DNA of 64,000 bases from Bathymodiolus brooksi. Its lineage: Eukaryota; Mollusca; Bivalvia; Mytilida; Modiolidae. Below are positions 59,701-64,000 of this stretch, piece after piece. Where the stretch lies: contig OY804579.1 of NCBI GenBank assembly GCA_963680875.1, forward strand, positions 31,419,804 through 31,483,803. Direction: 5' to 3'. Each line of letters begins with the position of its first letter. Positions within the stretch are counted from its first letter, which is position 1. The translations under genes and the position numbers were made by a program. A model generated the notes under the pieces. The model ran no database searches. It worked only from the letters and a program-made list of their open reading frames with translations, and was not told where the DNA came from.

Positions 59701-62161
59701 TTAACTTGTAACTGATGCTATCATAATCTCATATTACTGGTATGTACTAAGTCACTGACATTCATATCCTGTCTATTTATAGTAGGGAAATGGATTTCAG
59801 TGTTTTTAGCTCACCTTGCCAAAGGCAATGTGAGCTTTTTGCCATCACTTGGCGTCTGTCGTCTGTCGTCCGTTAACTTTTCACATTTAAATCTTCTCCT
59901 CTGAAACCACTCAGCCAAATGAAGTGAAACTTGGTAGGAAGCATCCATCTCTGGAAGGTCCTCTATAAAGATTGCTCATTTTGTCCCGATCCATCAACAA
60001 ACATGGCCACCATAGGTAATTCTTGTTTCTGATTGGCCAATTTTTAAAAATCTTCTCCTCTGAAACCGCTTGGCCAAATGAATCGAAACTTGGTTGGGAG
60101 CATCCTTGGAATGTCCTCTATAAAGATTGCTCATTTCGTCCCGATTCATTTACAAACATGGCTGCCACAGGCAATTCTTGTTTCTGATTGGTCGATTTCT
60201 AAAAATCTTCTCCTCTGAAACCGCTTGTCCAAATGATCCAAAACTTGGTAGGAAGCATCTATGGAAGGTCCTCTATAAAGATTACTCATTCTGTCCCGAT
60301 CCGTTAACAAACATGGCCACCACAGGCGATTCTTTTTTCTGATTGGCTGATTTTTTAGATTCTTCTCCTCTGAAACCGCTTTGCCAAATGAACCGAAACT
60401 TGGTAGGATGCATCTATGGGAGGTCCTCTATAAAGATTGTTCATTTCCTCCCGATCCATTAACAAATATGGCTGCCATAGGCAATTCTTGTTTCTAATTG
60501 GTCGATTTCTAAAAATCTTGTCCTCTGAAACTGCTTTGCGAAATGAACCGAAACTTGGTAGAAAGCATCTATGGAAGGTTCTCTATTACGATTGCTCATT
60601 TTGTCCGAATCCATTTACAAACATTGCCGCCACAGGCAATTCTTGTTTCTGATTGGTCGATTTCTAAAAATCTTCTACTCTGAAACAGCTTGGCCAAATG
60701 GACCGAAACATGGTAGGAAGCATCTATGGAAGGTCCTCTATGGGAATTGTTCATTCCGTTTTGATCCGTTTACAAACATGGCCATCATAGGCAATTCTTG
60801 ATTCTTATTGGTCGATTTCTAAAAATCTTCTCCTCTGAAACCGCTTGTCCAAATGATCCAAAACTTGGTAGGAAGCATCTATGGAAGGTCCTCTATAAAG
60901 ATTACTCATTCTGTCCCGATCCGTTAACAAACATGGCCACCACAGGCGATTCTTTTTTCTGATTGGCTGATTTTTTAGATTCTTCTCCTCTGAAACCGCT
61001 TTGCCAAATGAACCGAAACTTGGTAGGATGCATCTATGGGAGGTCCTCTATAAATATTGTTCATTTCCTCCCGATCCATTAACAAATATGGCTGCCATAG
61101 GCAATTCTTGTTTCTAATTGGTCGATTTCTAAAAATCTTGTCCTCTGAAACTGCTTTGCGAAATGAACCGAAACTTGGTAGAAAGCATCTATGGAAGGTT
61201 CTCTATTACGATTGCTCATTTTGTCCGAATCCATTTACAAACATTGCCGCCACAGGCAATTCTTGTTTCTGATTGGTCGATTTCTAAAAATCTTCTACTC
61301 TGAAACAGCTTGGCCAAATGGACCGAAACATGGTAGGAAGCATCTATGGAAGGTCCTCTATGGGAATTGTTCATTCCGTTTTGATCCGTTTACAAACATG
61401 GCCATCATAGGCAATTCTTGATTCTTATTGGTCGATTTCTAAAACTGCTTTTCCTCTGAAACCGCTTGACCAAATGATATGAAACTTGGTAAGAAGCATC
61501 TATGGAAGGTCCTATATAGAGATTGCTCATTTCGTTTTGATCCATTAACAAACATGGCTATCACAGGCAATTCTTGTTTTAGATTGGTCGATTTCTAAAA
61601 ATCTTCTTCTCTGAAACTGCTTTGCCAAAATGAACCGATATTTGGTGGGAAGCACCTATGGAAGGTTCTGTATTAAGTTTCTTCAAAGCAGAATGAAAGG
61701 TGAGTGACACAGGCTCAGCTCAGTGCTGAGCCTTTAGTTTCCCCATAGTTTTTGAGTTTTCGATTGAAACATTCAAGGTCTCCTCTTTCAAATACTAATT
61801 TATGAAATCTCTAAATAGTTCAAGCATTTTCAATTGTGCAACCCGCCAACTTGAATATCAACTTGTTGAAGGTGCTCAGTGTTTGGTAAAAGTAGAAGAT
61901 AAAAGGACAATTCATTAAGGAGAAGTTTAACTCGCATCCAAAAAGGTGTTGTAAAGGTTGTAATAAAAAGATCTTAAATTTTATTTTCTTTCCAGTCTGT
62001 ATCCAATGTAAATATAGAAGAATCTAGTCGAGATAGTGCCAGGAAAGAAATGAGTGAAGCTCAGACAAAAACCACATTAGATGATCTCTTAGACACTTTG
62101 AAGAAACTTGAAGAAGATGAGCACTTAGAAACTCCTAAACCTGTCACAAAAAATGCTTGGT
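32689..62161 (+). CDS. CEP131: Centrosomal protein of 131 kDa, 5' part of gene (split, seven exons seen)
   Basis: CEP131 (AZI1; dilatory in flies) is a coiled-coil protein of centriolar satellites and centrosomes needed for cilium or flagellum formation. Seven exons join in one frame (498 codons plus one base). The order of conserved blocks follows vertebrate CEP131: DDLNLSLTG near residue 9, [11 protein letters not shown] near 84, an IQ motif [11 protein letters not shown] near 284, the basic helix [20 protein letters not shown] over 350-370, and [15 protein letters not shown] near 470. The human IQ motif lies at almost the same residue number and the whole protein is about 1,080 residues, so roughly the C-terminal half (the long coiled coil) lies right of the window. 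The start chosen is the first ATG in the first recognised exon. The frame stays open back to the acceptor at 32,679, so an earlier coding exon is possible. Introns are extremely rich in tandem repeats and mobile elements. Confidence 0.87.
32827..39440 (+). repeat. 89-bp intronic tandem array (about 74 copies), derived from the adjacent exon end
   Basis: The unit contains GACCAGGTTCTGTTACAGTT, GTCAGAACATGTAAAGGA, GTGAGTACTAAGTTGTCATC, TGTATACTTGAGTATGGTAG and ATCTCCCACAA. Its first half aligns with the CEP131 exon end (GGCCAAGTTCTGTTACAGAT, GTCAGGACATCTAAAGGA, GTAAGTATTTC). The first, irregular copies at 32,827-32,940 are intermediate between exon and array. Short units lacking the ACTAAGTTGTCATCTG part occur near 34,381, 36,051 and 38,875. 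A block of variants around 34,380-34,990 recurs about 1.67 kb later, so the array also grew by block duplication. Confidence 0.93.
39440..39640 (+). repeat. Junction between the 89-bp and 69-bp arrays, with SINE tail piece
   Basis: Diverged units (GACCATGTTCTGATACAG, then CAGGTTCTGTTACAATTGGC) lead into a short SINE-like piece at about 39,560-39,625 (CCACCACGATATAACTGAAA, AGGTGGCATTAAACACCATA). The 69-bp array then begins. Confidence 0.7.
39641..44165 (+). repeat. 69-bp intronic tandem array (about 65 copies), derived from the same exon end
   Basis: The unit contains GACCAAGTTCTGTGACAAAG, TCAGAACATCCAAAGGAG, TAAATACATTTGTGGTTTAG and ACCCTACCACA. It aligns over its full length with the CEP131 exon end and the first ~25 intron bases (TTTCTGTGTTTTGGACCCCT, CCACAGG). 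Common variants are AAAGG/AGAGG, GTGG/GTAG and CCCTACC/CCCAACC. Most units have lost one A (GACAAAGTC) relative to the first copy (GACAAAAGTC). Block duplications are visible, for example around 40,840-41,760. Confidence 0.94.
44282..44330 (+). CDS. CEP131: CEP131 exon, 49 bp
   Basis: The acceptor TTTCTTTACAG and donor CAAG|GTAAGAG give phase 0 in and phase 1 out. It encodes [16 protein letters not shown]. It begins about 115 bp after the end of the 69-bp array. Phase agrees with both neighbouring exons. Confidence 0.8.
44331..44846. other. Intron sequence with a 33-base T run
   Basis: Unique AT-rich intron sequence, apart from an uninterrupted T33 at 44,683-44,715. The run could be a decayed retroelement tail read on the minus strand, or a slippage run that assemblers measure poorly. 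Confidence 0.6.
44847..45345 (+). mobile_element. tRNA-derived SINE with tandemly expanded head
   Basis: It starts TAGGGGCCATTGTGATCGTG. Six copies of a 49-bp head segment (GTGATCGTGATTGCATGGTA, GTTGGATTTATAGCTACCTA) run to about 45,145. Then come a B-box-like GAGTTTGAACCCCGC (45,173-45,187), GTGTACTCAATACAACATTA, TGATAAAGTTTGTCAGTGAC, CACGATATAGCTGAAATATT and AAAGTGGCGTTAAACACAG with a weak A-rich end. This is the layout of molluscan tRNA-derived SINEs. The minus-strand copy at 50.1 kb has a single head. Confidence 0.82.
45730..45808 (+). CDS. CEP131: CEP131 exon, 79 bp
   Basis: The acceptor ATAAACAG and donor CCAAG|GTAGTG give phase 1 in and phase 0+2 out. It encodes [20 protein letters not shown] then PGRSP, a Ser/basic linker that corresponds to the low-complexity stretch before the DFL-LFE motif in vertebrate CEP131. 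Confidence 0.78.
46225..46335. other. Palindromic hairpin, ~30-bp arms
   Basis: ATAGACATTTCATCTTGTAT at about 46,232 pairs with ATACAAGATGAAATATCTAT at about 46,312. The arms continue into A/T runs. The loop is about 40 bases. It is probably a tiny MITE or foldback remnant. Confidence 0.75.
47029..47433 (+). mobile_element. Hairpin-ended element, GGGGGTAT family
   Basis: It opens with a palindrome (TATACCCCCGCTCCCCGAAG, GGGGAGGGGGGTATA). CTGTCCGTCCTTCCGTCCGT follows, then two monomers with CTGATATTTGGTCACAAGC. It ends AGCGGGGGTATCATAAGTG, AGAATTAGCTCACAGTTCA. It is an inverted relative of 25,705-26,056. Confidence 0.85.
47680..47810 (+). mobile_element. Degenerate SINE tail
   Basis: It contains ATACAATCTTATTTGATAAA, GTTTTTCAGTTACTCGCCAG, TTCTCCACCATGATATAACT and AACTGAAAGTGACATTTACC, a diverged copy of the SINE body. 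Confidence 0.6.
48060..48478. repeat. 65-bp minisatellite (about 6 copies)
   Basis: The unit contains CACTGAACATGAATCAAGAA, TTCTACCAATATCAACAAAA and CAAACAACTACCTCTCACA. Two units carry an extra 11-base GAGGTCTCACA-like insert. It directly abuts the next minisatellite. Confidence 0.93.
48479..48760. repeat. 31-bp minisatellite (about 9 copies)
   Basis: The unit contains TAATCTTATTATTGTACCTG then GAGAGACAGAT. It ends just before the pogo-like element's left tip. Confidence 0.93.
48777..50065 (+). mobile_element. Internally deleted pogo/Tigger-like DNA transposon with TA target duplication
   Basis: The left tip CAGTAAAACCCCGCTGTATT and right tip (reverse complement CAGTATAACCTCGTTAAAC) are both bordered by TA (48,775-48,776 and 50,066-50,067). 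This is the Tc1/mariner-pogo signature. Subterminal GCCAAACTCG motifs recur at both ends. The 1.29-kb length is about half of an autonomous Tigger. It retains only the start of the transposase frame. Confidence 0.82.
49167..49333 (+). pseudogene. Truncated pogo-type transposase N-terminus
   Basis: From the ATG at 49,167 it reads [20 protein letters not shown], the usual opening of the CENP-B/pogo-type helix-turn-helix, then diverges and stops after about 55 codons. The rest of the DNA-binding region and the whole DDE catalytic domain are absent. Confidence 0.65.
50100..50545 (-). mobile_element. tRNA-derived SINE, minus strand, with tandemly expanded body segment
   Basis: Read on the minus strand it begins TAGGGCCGTCATGATCGTAT, then a good B-box (GAGTTCGAATCC, about 50,461-50,472). 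About six copies follow of a 36-bp segment (TTGATACAACATTATGTGAT, AAAGTTTGTCAGTGAC; 50,219-50,435), then CACTGGTTTTC-like sequence and the conserved tail near 50,130-50,160. Because 36 is divisible by 3, long frames run through it on both strands; these are not genes. Confidence 0.85.
50928..51042 (+). CDS. CEP131: CEP131 exon with DDFLELFE motif
   Basis: The acceptor TTTTACCTCTTAG and donor CCAGTA|GTATGT give phase 2 in and phase 0 out. With the preceding AG it reads [20 protein letters not shown] and ends [12 protein letters not shown]. The DFL-LFE block followed by a Lys/Ser linker is a conserved landmark of CEP131. Confidence 0.84.
51488..51697 (-). other. Open frame at inner edge of left arm, unrecognised
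   Basis: This minus-strand frame of about 69 codons contains [18 protein letters not shown] then [20 protein letters not shown]. Its last ~28 codons lie inside the inverted repeat, and the copy in the right arm keeps a very similar reading. CKIC could be half of a zinc-binding pair. No family is recognised; it may be a fragment of a protein encoded by the element. Confidence 0.3.
51955..52440. mobile_element. Short element bounded by GGGACGAAGTCC-type inverted ends
   Basis: TAACTTGGGACGAAGTCC at about 51,956 is mirrored by TTGGGACTTCGTCCCA at about 52,422. The roughly 480 bp between has no coding frame of note. It is nested within the long-TIR element. The palindromic 12-mer could alternatively be coincidental. 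Confidence 0.45.
52761..53003 (-). CDS. Small basic protein frame inside the long-TIR element, unrecognised
   Basis: This 80-codon minus-strand frame starts [20 protein letters not shown] and continues [16 protein letters not shown] and [10 protein letters not shown]. The first ~55 residues are rich in Lys, Arg, Ser, Thr and Pro, like a nuclear or DNA-binding tail. The end is AT-rich and looks like intron or non-coding read-through (possible donor near 52,850). No family is recognised. It may be the first exon of an element-encoded gene. Confidence 0.35.
   Translation of the reverse strand: MPGFKGKRKRELTLTLYKNPFRYRLPVSPPRKRTKTSSSTPNLKSPSIRTPSLFKKISFNFKIFISFQTGLHIYSAQSFY
53612..54235. other. 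Intron sequence, nothing recognised
   Basis: CEP131 intron between the exons at 50,928-51,042 and 56,642-57,373. No repeat or gene is supported here apart from a short CCAACCAACCAACC run near 54,050. Confidence 0.4.
54240..54965 (+). mobile_element. Hairpin-ended element with ~170-bp monomers, sense to CEP131 (copy 1)
   Basis: It starts TATACCCCCACTCGTAGAGA, GGGGGCTATATTGCAATCAC, then GTCCGTCCGTCCG. About three monomers follow, each with ATCTCAGCTTCTACTGGAAG, TTTGATATATGGCTTTGG, a CTCCCCTTTCCAGG polypyrimidine-AG, and ACATCTACTTCCTGTTTAC. It ends GAGTGGGGGTATTCTTAGC, ACGACGTAGCGTGCAACATC. Long frames across the monomers are repeat by-products. Confidence 0.88.
54975..55545. repeat. Weak inverted repeat in intron
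   Basis: CTATTGCCTGATCAGTTTAC at about 55,006 and GTAAACTGGTCAGGCAATTG at about 55,490 are inverted relatives extending about 60 bp with many changes. It could be an old MITE. The remainder to 56,030 is unique AT-rich intron. Confidence 0.4.
56040..56330 (+). mobile_element. Hairpin-ended element, truncated copy 2
   Basis: This has one and a half monomers and the right end (GAGTGGGGGTATTCTTGGC, ACGACGTAGCATGCAACATC). The left hairpin end is missing. It carries two polypyrimidine-AG sites (56,070 and 56,235) in CEP131 sense orientation, about 400-570 bp before the true acceptor at 56,641. Confidence 0.83.
56642..57373 (+). CDS. CEP131: CEP131 large exon with IQ motif
   Basis: The acceptor CTTGTTTTACAG and donor ATTCAG|GTTTGT give phase 0 in and out; 244 codons. 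It begins [19 protein letters not shown], runs through a Ser-rich region ([16 protein letters not shown]) and [18 protein letters not shown], then reaches [19 protein letters not shown], the IQ motif region that lines up with EEAERFIHQVNQA-TIQRWYR of human CEP131. It ends in the strongly basic helix [15 protein letters not shown]. This is the exon that identifies the gene. Confidence 0.9.
57374..58415. other. CEP131 intron, no element recognised
   Basis: AT-rich unique sequence. Two stretches (about 57,510 and 57,755) share TTTTTCATCCAATTTT and neighbouring bases, a possible old local duplication. Short open frames here have no domain. Confidence 0.5.
58416..58649 (+). CDS. CEP131: CEP131 exon, 78 codons
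   Basis: The acceptor GTTAACAG and donor TTTGAG|GTATTC give phase 0 both sides. It starts [20 protein letters not shown], continuing the basic/acidic helix after AIQ exactly as vertebrate CEP131 does (AAIQELQQKR). A Lys/Ser/Thr linker follows and it ends [10 protein letters not shown]. The first third is likely coiled coil. Confidence 0.88.
58810..58925 (+). mobile_element. Diverged SINE tail
   Basis: TTTCCTCCACCAGTTAAACT, GACTGCCATGACATACCTGA and AGTATTGTTGTAAGTGAGGT match the SINE body with several changes. Confidence 0.6.
58930..59475 (+). mobile_element. Hairpin-ended element, sense to CEP131 (copy 3)
   Basis: It starts TATACCCCCACTCATATTGC, AATCACCTTGTCCATCCG. Three monomers follow (one shortened), then the right end GAGTGGGGGTATTCTTAGC, ACGACGTAGCTTGCAACATC. 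The left hairpin has lost bases relative to copy 1. Three polypyrimidine-AG sites lie at 59,070, 59,226 and 59,379. Confidence 0.87.
59808..61732 (+). mobile_element. Hairpin-ended element with ~155-bp monomers in CEP131 intron
   Basis: The left end is a hairpin (AGCTCACCTTGCC, AAA, GGCAATGTGAGCT) followed by TTGCCATCACTTGGCGTCTG and TCGTCTGTCGTCCG. About twelve monomers of 155 bp follow, each with TCTTCTCCTCTGAAACCGCT, AACTTGGTAGGAAGCATCTA and ACAAACATGGCCACCACAGG. A 620-bp block (four monomers) is duplicated almost perfectly (about 60,205-60,825 and 60,825-61,445). The right end is a second hairpin (GGCTCAGCTCAGTGCTGAGCC, 61,712-61,732). Monomer layout, hairpin and GTCTGTCGTC run match the end module of the 0-15 kb satellite, read in the opposite direction. 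Short frames within are by-products. Confidence 0.88.
61996..62161 (+). CDS. CEP131: CEP131 exon, last one in the window
   Basis: The acceptor TTTTCTTTCCAG and donor TGGT|GTAAGT give phase 0 in and phase 1 out. It contains [17 protein letters not shown] then [18 protein letters not shown] and ends KPVTKNAW. This corresponds to the vertebrate stretch SRGSAKSRGPLEELLHTLQL through YAWAS. The gene continues beyond 64,000. Confidence 0.88.
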
Positions 62162-62193
62162 GTAAGTTAAATTTGTTTAACTGTTTAGCTCAT

Positions 62194-62335
62194 TTCTTAG
62201 GCCATCTGAGCTATTGAAACCACTTTGCGTCCATTGTAATTTCTTAGGCCATCTGAGCTATTGAAACCATCTTGCATCCAATTGTAAATTCTTAGGCCAT
62301 CTGAGCTATTGAAACCACTTTGCATACATTGTTAT
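62194..62335. repeat. ~52-bp tandem triplicate
   Basis: Three copies of TTCTTAGGCCATCTGAGCTA followed by TTGAAACCACTTTGC and a variable CATTGTAA stretch, immediately after the exon donor. Confidence 0.85.
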
Positions 62336-62394
62336 ACTTGTTTGCATTATTGTCATAGTTAGCTTTTTACGCTTTCACAATCTTCTCTTAAATC

Positions 62395-62570
62395 ACACGG
62401 TGAGGTGTACTCGATACAACATAATGTGATAAAGTTTGTCAGTAACTTGTGACAGGTCGGTGGTTTTCACCTGGTACCCCGGTGTCTTCCACCAATAAAG
62501 CTGACTGCCATGATATAGCTGAAATATTGTTGAAAGTGGCGTTAAATACCATAAACCAACCAAATCTAAA
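62395..62570 (+). mobile_element. SINE body and tail
   Basis: It contains GTGAGGTGTACTCGATACAA, ATGTGATAAAGTTTGTCAGT, TTCCACCAATAAAGCTGACT, GCCATGATATAGCTGAAATA and AAGTGGCGTTAAATACCATA. The tRNA-like head is absent. Confidence 0.8.
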
Positions 62571-62764
62571 TCACAACATTTGAGGGGGGGGGAATTGCTT
62601 ATGTTGACAGAATCGTTTTCAAACAGATATTTTATACAAAGAATCATATTTCATTAGAATACACTTGTATTCCTTCAGAAAAAGATGGAAGTATTCATAA
62701 AGTTTTATATTGATTGCTATATACAACACCTACTTGCTTACCTCTACATCAATATAACGTCCAG

Positions 62765-63377
62765 TGTTCCAGCTAGGAATTGAAAATGGAGGGGTGCGAC
62801 TTTGGAAAAAGGGCACTTCAGCACGTCAAAAACTATGAAAAAGGGCAATATAGTTATTTTCAGTTACTTAATATTAAAAATGTCTTTCAGCACTACATTT
62901 TCAGCTCTTTACATCAATGCATCTACAGGACTCATTGTTTATATATATTTTATTACATTGACATATGTACAGAAATGCACATTAAAATCTGAAGATCAAT
63001 AAAAAGACATGTTAAAAAGAATATTAGTGTTATGAATGTTCCAGATACAATTTTAACTAAAATAAAAGTCACACTGTATTTACAAGTCTTCTGTTTTTGT
63101 GTTTAAAAAAGGCATGTACACACTTGTCTCATACATGTATAATTTTGACAGTGTACAGATCACAGTTGTACTTAATGTTCAAAATTTTGGAAAGTGTCTC
63201 AGTTTTAATGTTAGCTCTGTGGCTGGTTTTGATTAAGGCAACTTGAGAGAAAAGTTTCTTAACATCTGCAGTGCTCAAAGGCTGTATGACAGCAATGCTG
63301 TACAGTTTGGAGACAAGTGGATACATTGAAGAAAGATTCATGTCTTTGTGATCTACTGACGGAAATAGTTCATTCAA
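62765..63377 (-). pseudogene. hAT-type C-terminal fragment
   Basis: The minus-strand frame at 63,129-63,377 reads LYSIAVIQPLSTADVKKLFS then QVALIKTSHRANIKTETLSK and ILNIKYN. This is the layout of the hAT dimerisation domain (P-STAD-ER-FS-L--IKT--R--L--E-L--LL-I), with the usual Cys-Glu-Arg after STAD changed to Val-Lys-Lys. Nothing upstream of it in the window completes a transposase. The stretch 62,765-63,000 (GGAGGGGTGCGACTTTGG and similar) may be its 3' tail. Confidence 0.55.
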
Positions 63378-63382
63378 GTGAG

Positions 63383-64000
63383 TTAAAGGGAAACTTCGCG
63401 ATTTTTTACATGTTAGCTAAATATGTTCCTGGTGATATAAAATACATATTCACAAAGTTTTATCGAAATATTTCCACAAATAACGAAGCAAATCGCAAAT
63501 TTGTAATTTTAATTTCTAATTTTTCAACTAGTTTGTGACATTTTAAACTAAAAATGCATTGTGGGATTGAAATTTAAAGTCTGGGTCGCTGATGTTAAAT
63601 TCGCTTCATTTACAGCACTCAGAGAACTGTAATTTAAATCTAATAACCGTTGGAAAATTAAATACTGAAGTGAACAGCTACGTACCTTTTTGACAAACAA
63701 CTATTTTAAATGAACAAAATGTTTCATTTCCTTTATATTTACAACGGAAAGAGTATTTTATAACAGTCACTTATATTCGCTATATATCGGATCCCTTTTA
63801 CAATTATGTTCATTTTGTTTTACTGCTAATGTGCTGAAAAATATAATGGATAATTTTGACAACGCGTAACTTGTGTATTGATTTCTAGATTCTGTTTTAA
63901 TCCCTTTTTTATAATCATTATTTGGCATGCTGTTTACTGTTATTTTGATCTCCGCATGTAGATGTCCGCTTGTGTGTTTTCTAGCCGGAGGGTAAAATTA
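63383..64000 (+). mobile_element. Possible TTAA-type element start, cut by window edge
   Basis: TTAA then AGGGAAACTTCGCGATTTTT at 63,383 resembles the TTAA-AGGGATATTG tip of the pair at 24.8/29.3 kb in its first nine bases only. No matching second end lies in the window. The rest is AT-rich intron sequence. Confidence 0.3.

Noticed and set aside
60127..61421. Frames of 71-76 codons with [11 protein letters not shown] and [10 protein letters not shown]
   Set aside because: They are translations of the 155-bp monomers and are repeated 310 and 620 bp apart.

Overview
This window looks like animal nuclear DNA, most likely from a bivalve or related mollusc. It is AT-rich, with split genes using GT-AG introns, long intergenic stretches, tRNA-derived SINEs with the central domain common in molluscs, and many short mobile elements with hairpin ends followed by GTCCGTCC runs, a style common in marine invertebrates. 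There is no bacterial-type gene organisation, and no rRNA gene, tRNA gene or CRISPR array.

The one clear host gene is the 5' part of CEP131 (AZI1), a centriolar-satellite and ciliogenesis protein, on the + strand. Seven exons (32,680-32,808; 44,282-44,330; 45,730-45,808; 50,928-51,042; 56,642-57,373; 58,416-58,649; 61,996-62,161) join in one open frame of 498 codons plus one base. The gene runs off the right edge. The frame holds the SLTG motif, the DDFLELFE motif, the IQ motif with its basic helix, and the [13 protein letters not shown] motif, in the same order as in vertebrate CEP131. The assignment rests on remembered family sequence, not a search.

Layout: 1-14,975 is a hierarchical satellite (about 166, 332 and 1,328 bp, plus a 2.66-kb-offset duplication) ending twice in the same hairpin-bearing module, so it is the expanded core of a tandem-repeat-containing mobile element. 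14,978-16,850 is a foldback element with roughly 580-bp arms around a 46-bp tandem repeat. 17-30 kb is a graveyard of inverted-repeat elements, with a broken hAT/ZNF862-like gene (minus strand) and one isolated terminal exon of a P2X7-intracellular-domain protein. 30.4-32.5 kb holds 29-bp and 38-bp minisatellites up to the first recognised CEP131 exon. 32.8-44.2 kb, the first recognised CEP131 intron, is almost entirely two tandem arrays (89 bp and 69 bp). 44-62 kb has further exons separated by SINEs, minisatellites, a deleted pogo/Tigger transposon, a long-TIR element, and hairpin-ended elements. 62-64 kb holds another SINE tail and a second hAT scrap.

The most interesting observation is that the 11.4-kb intronic array is made from copies of the neighbouring CEP131 exon's own 3' end plus its 5' splice site. 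Most 89-bp units carry a strong-looking decoy donor (GGA|GTGAGT) and an upstream TTACAG. The first 69-bp unit still encodes almost the exon's peptide. Downstream introns carry mobile-element monomers with a strong acceptor (CTCCCCTTTCCAG), eight copies in the gene's sense direction. The locus therefore appears to hold an unusually large load of splice-like signals.
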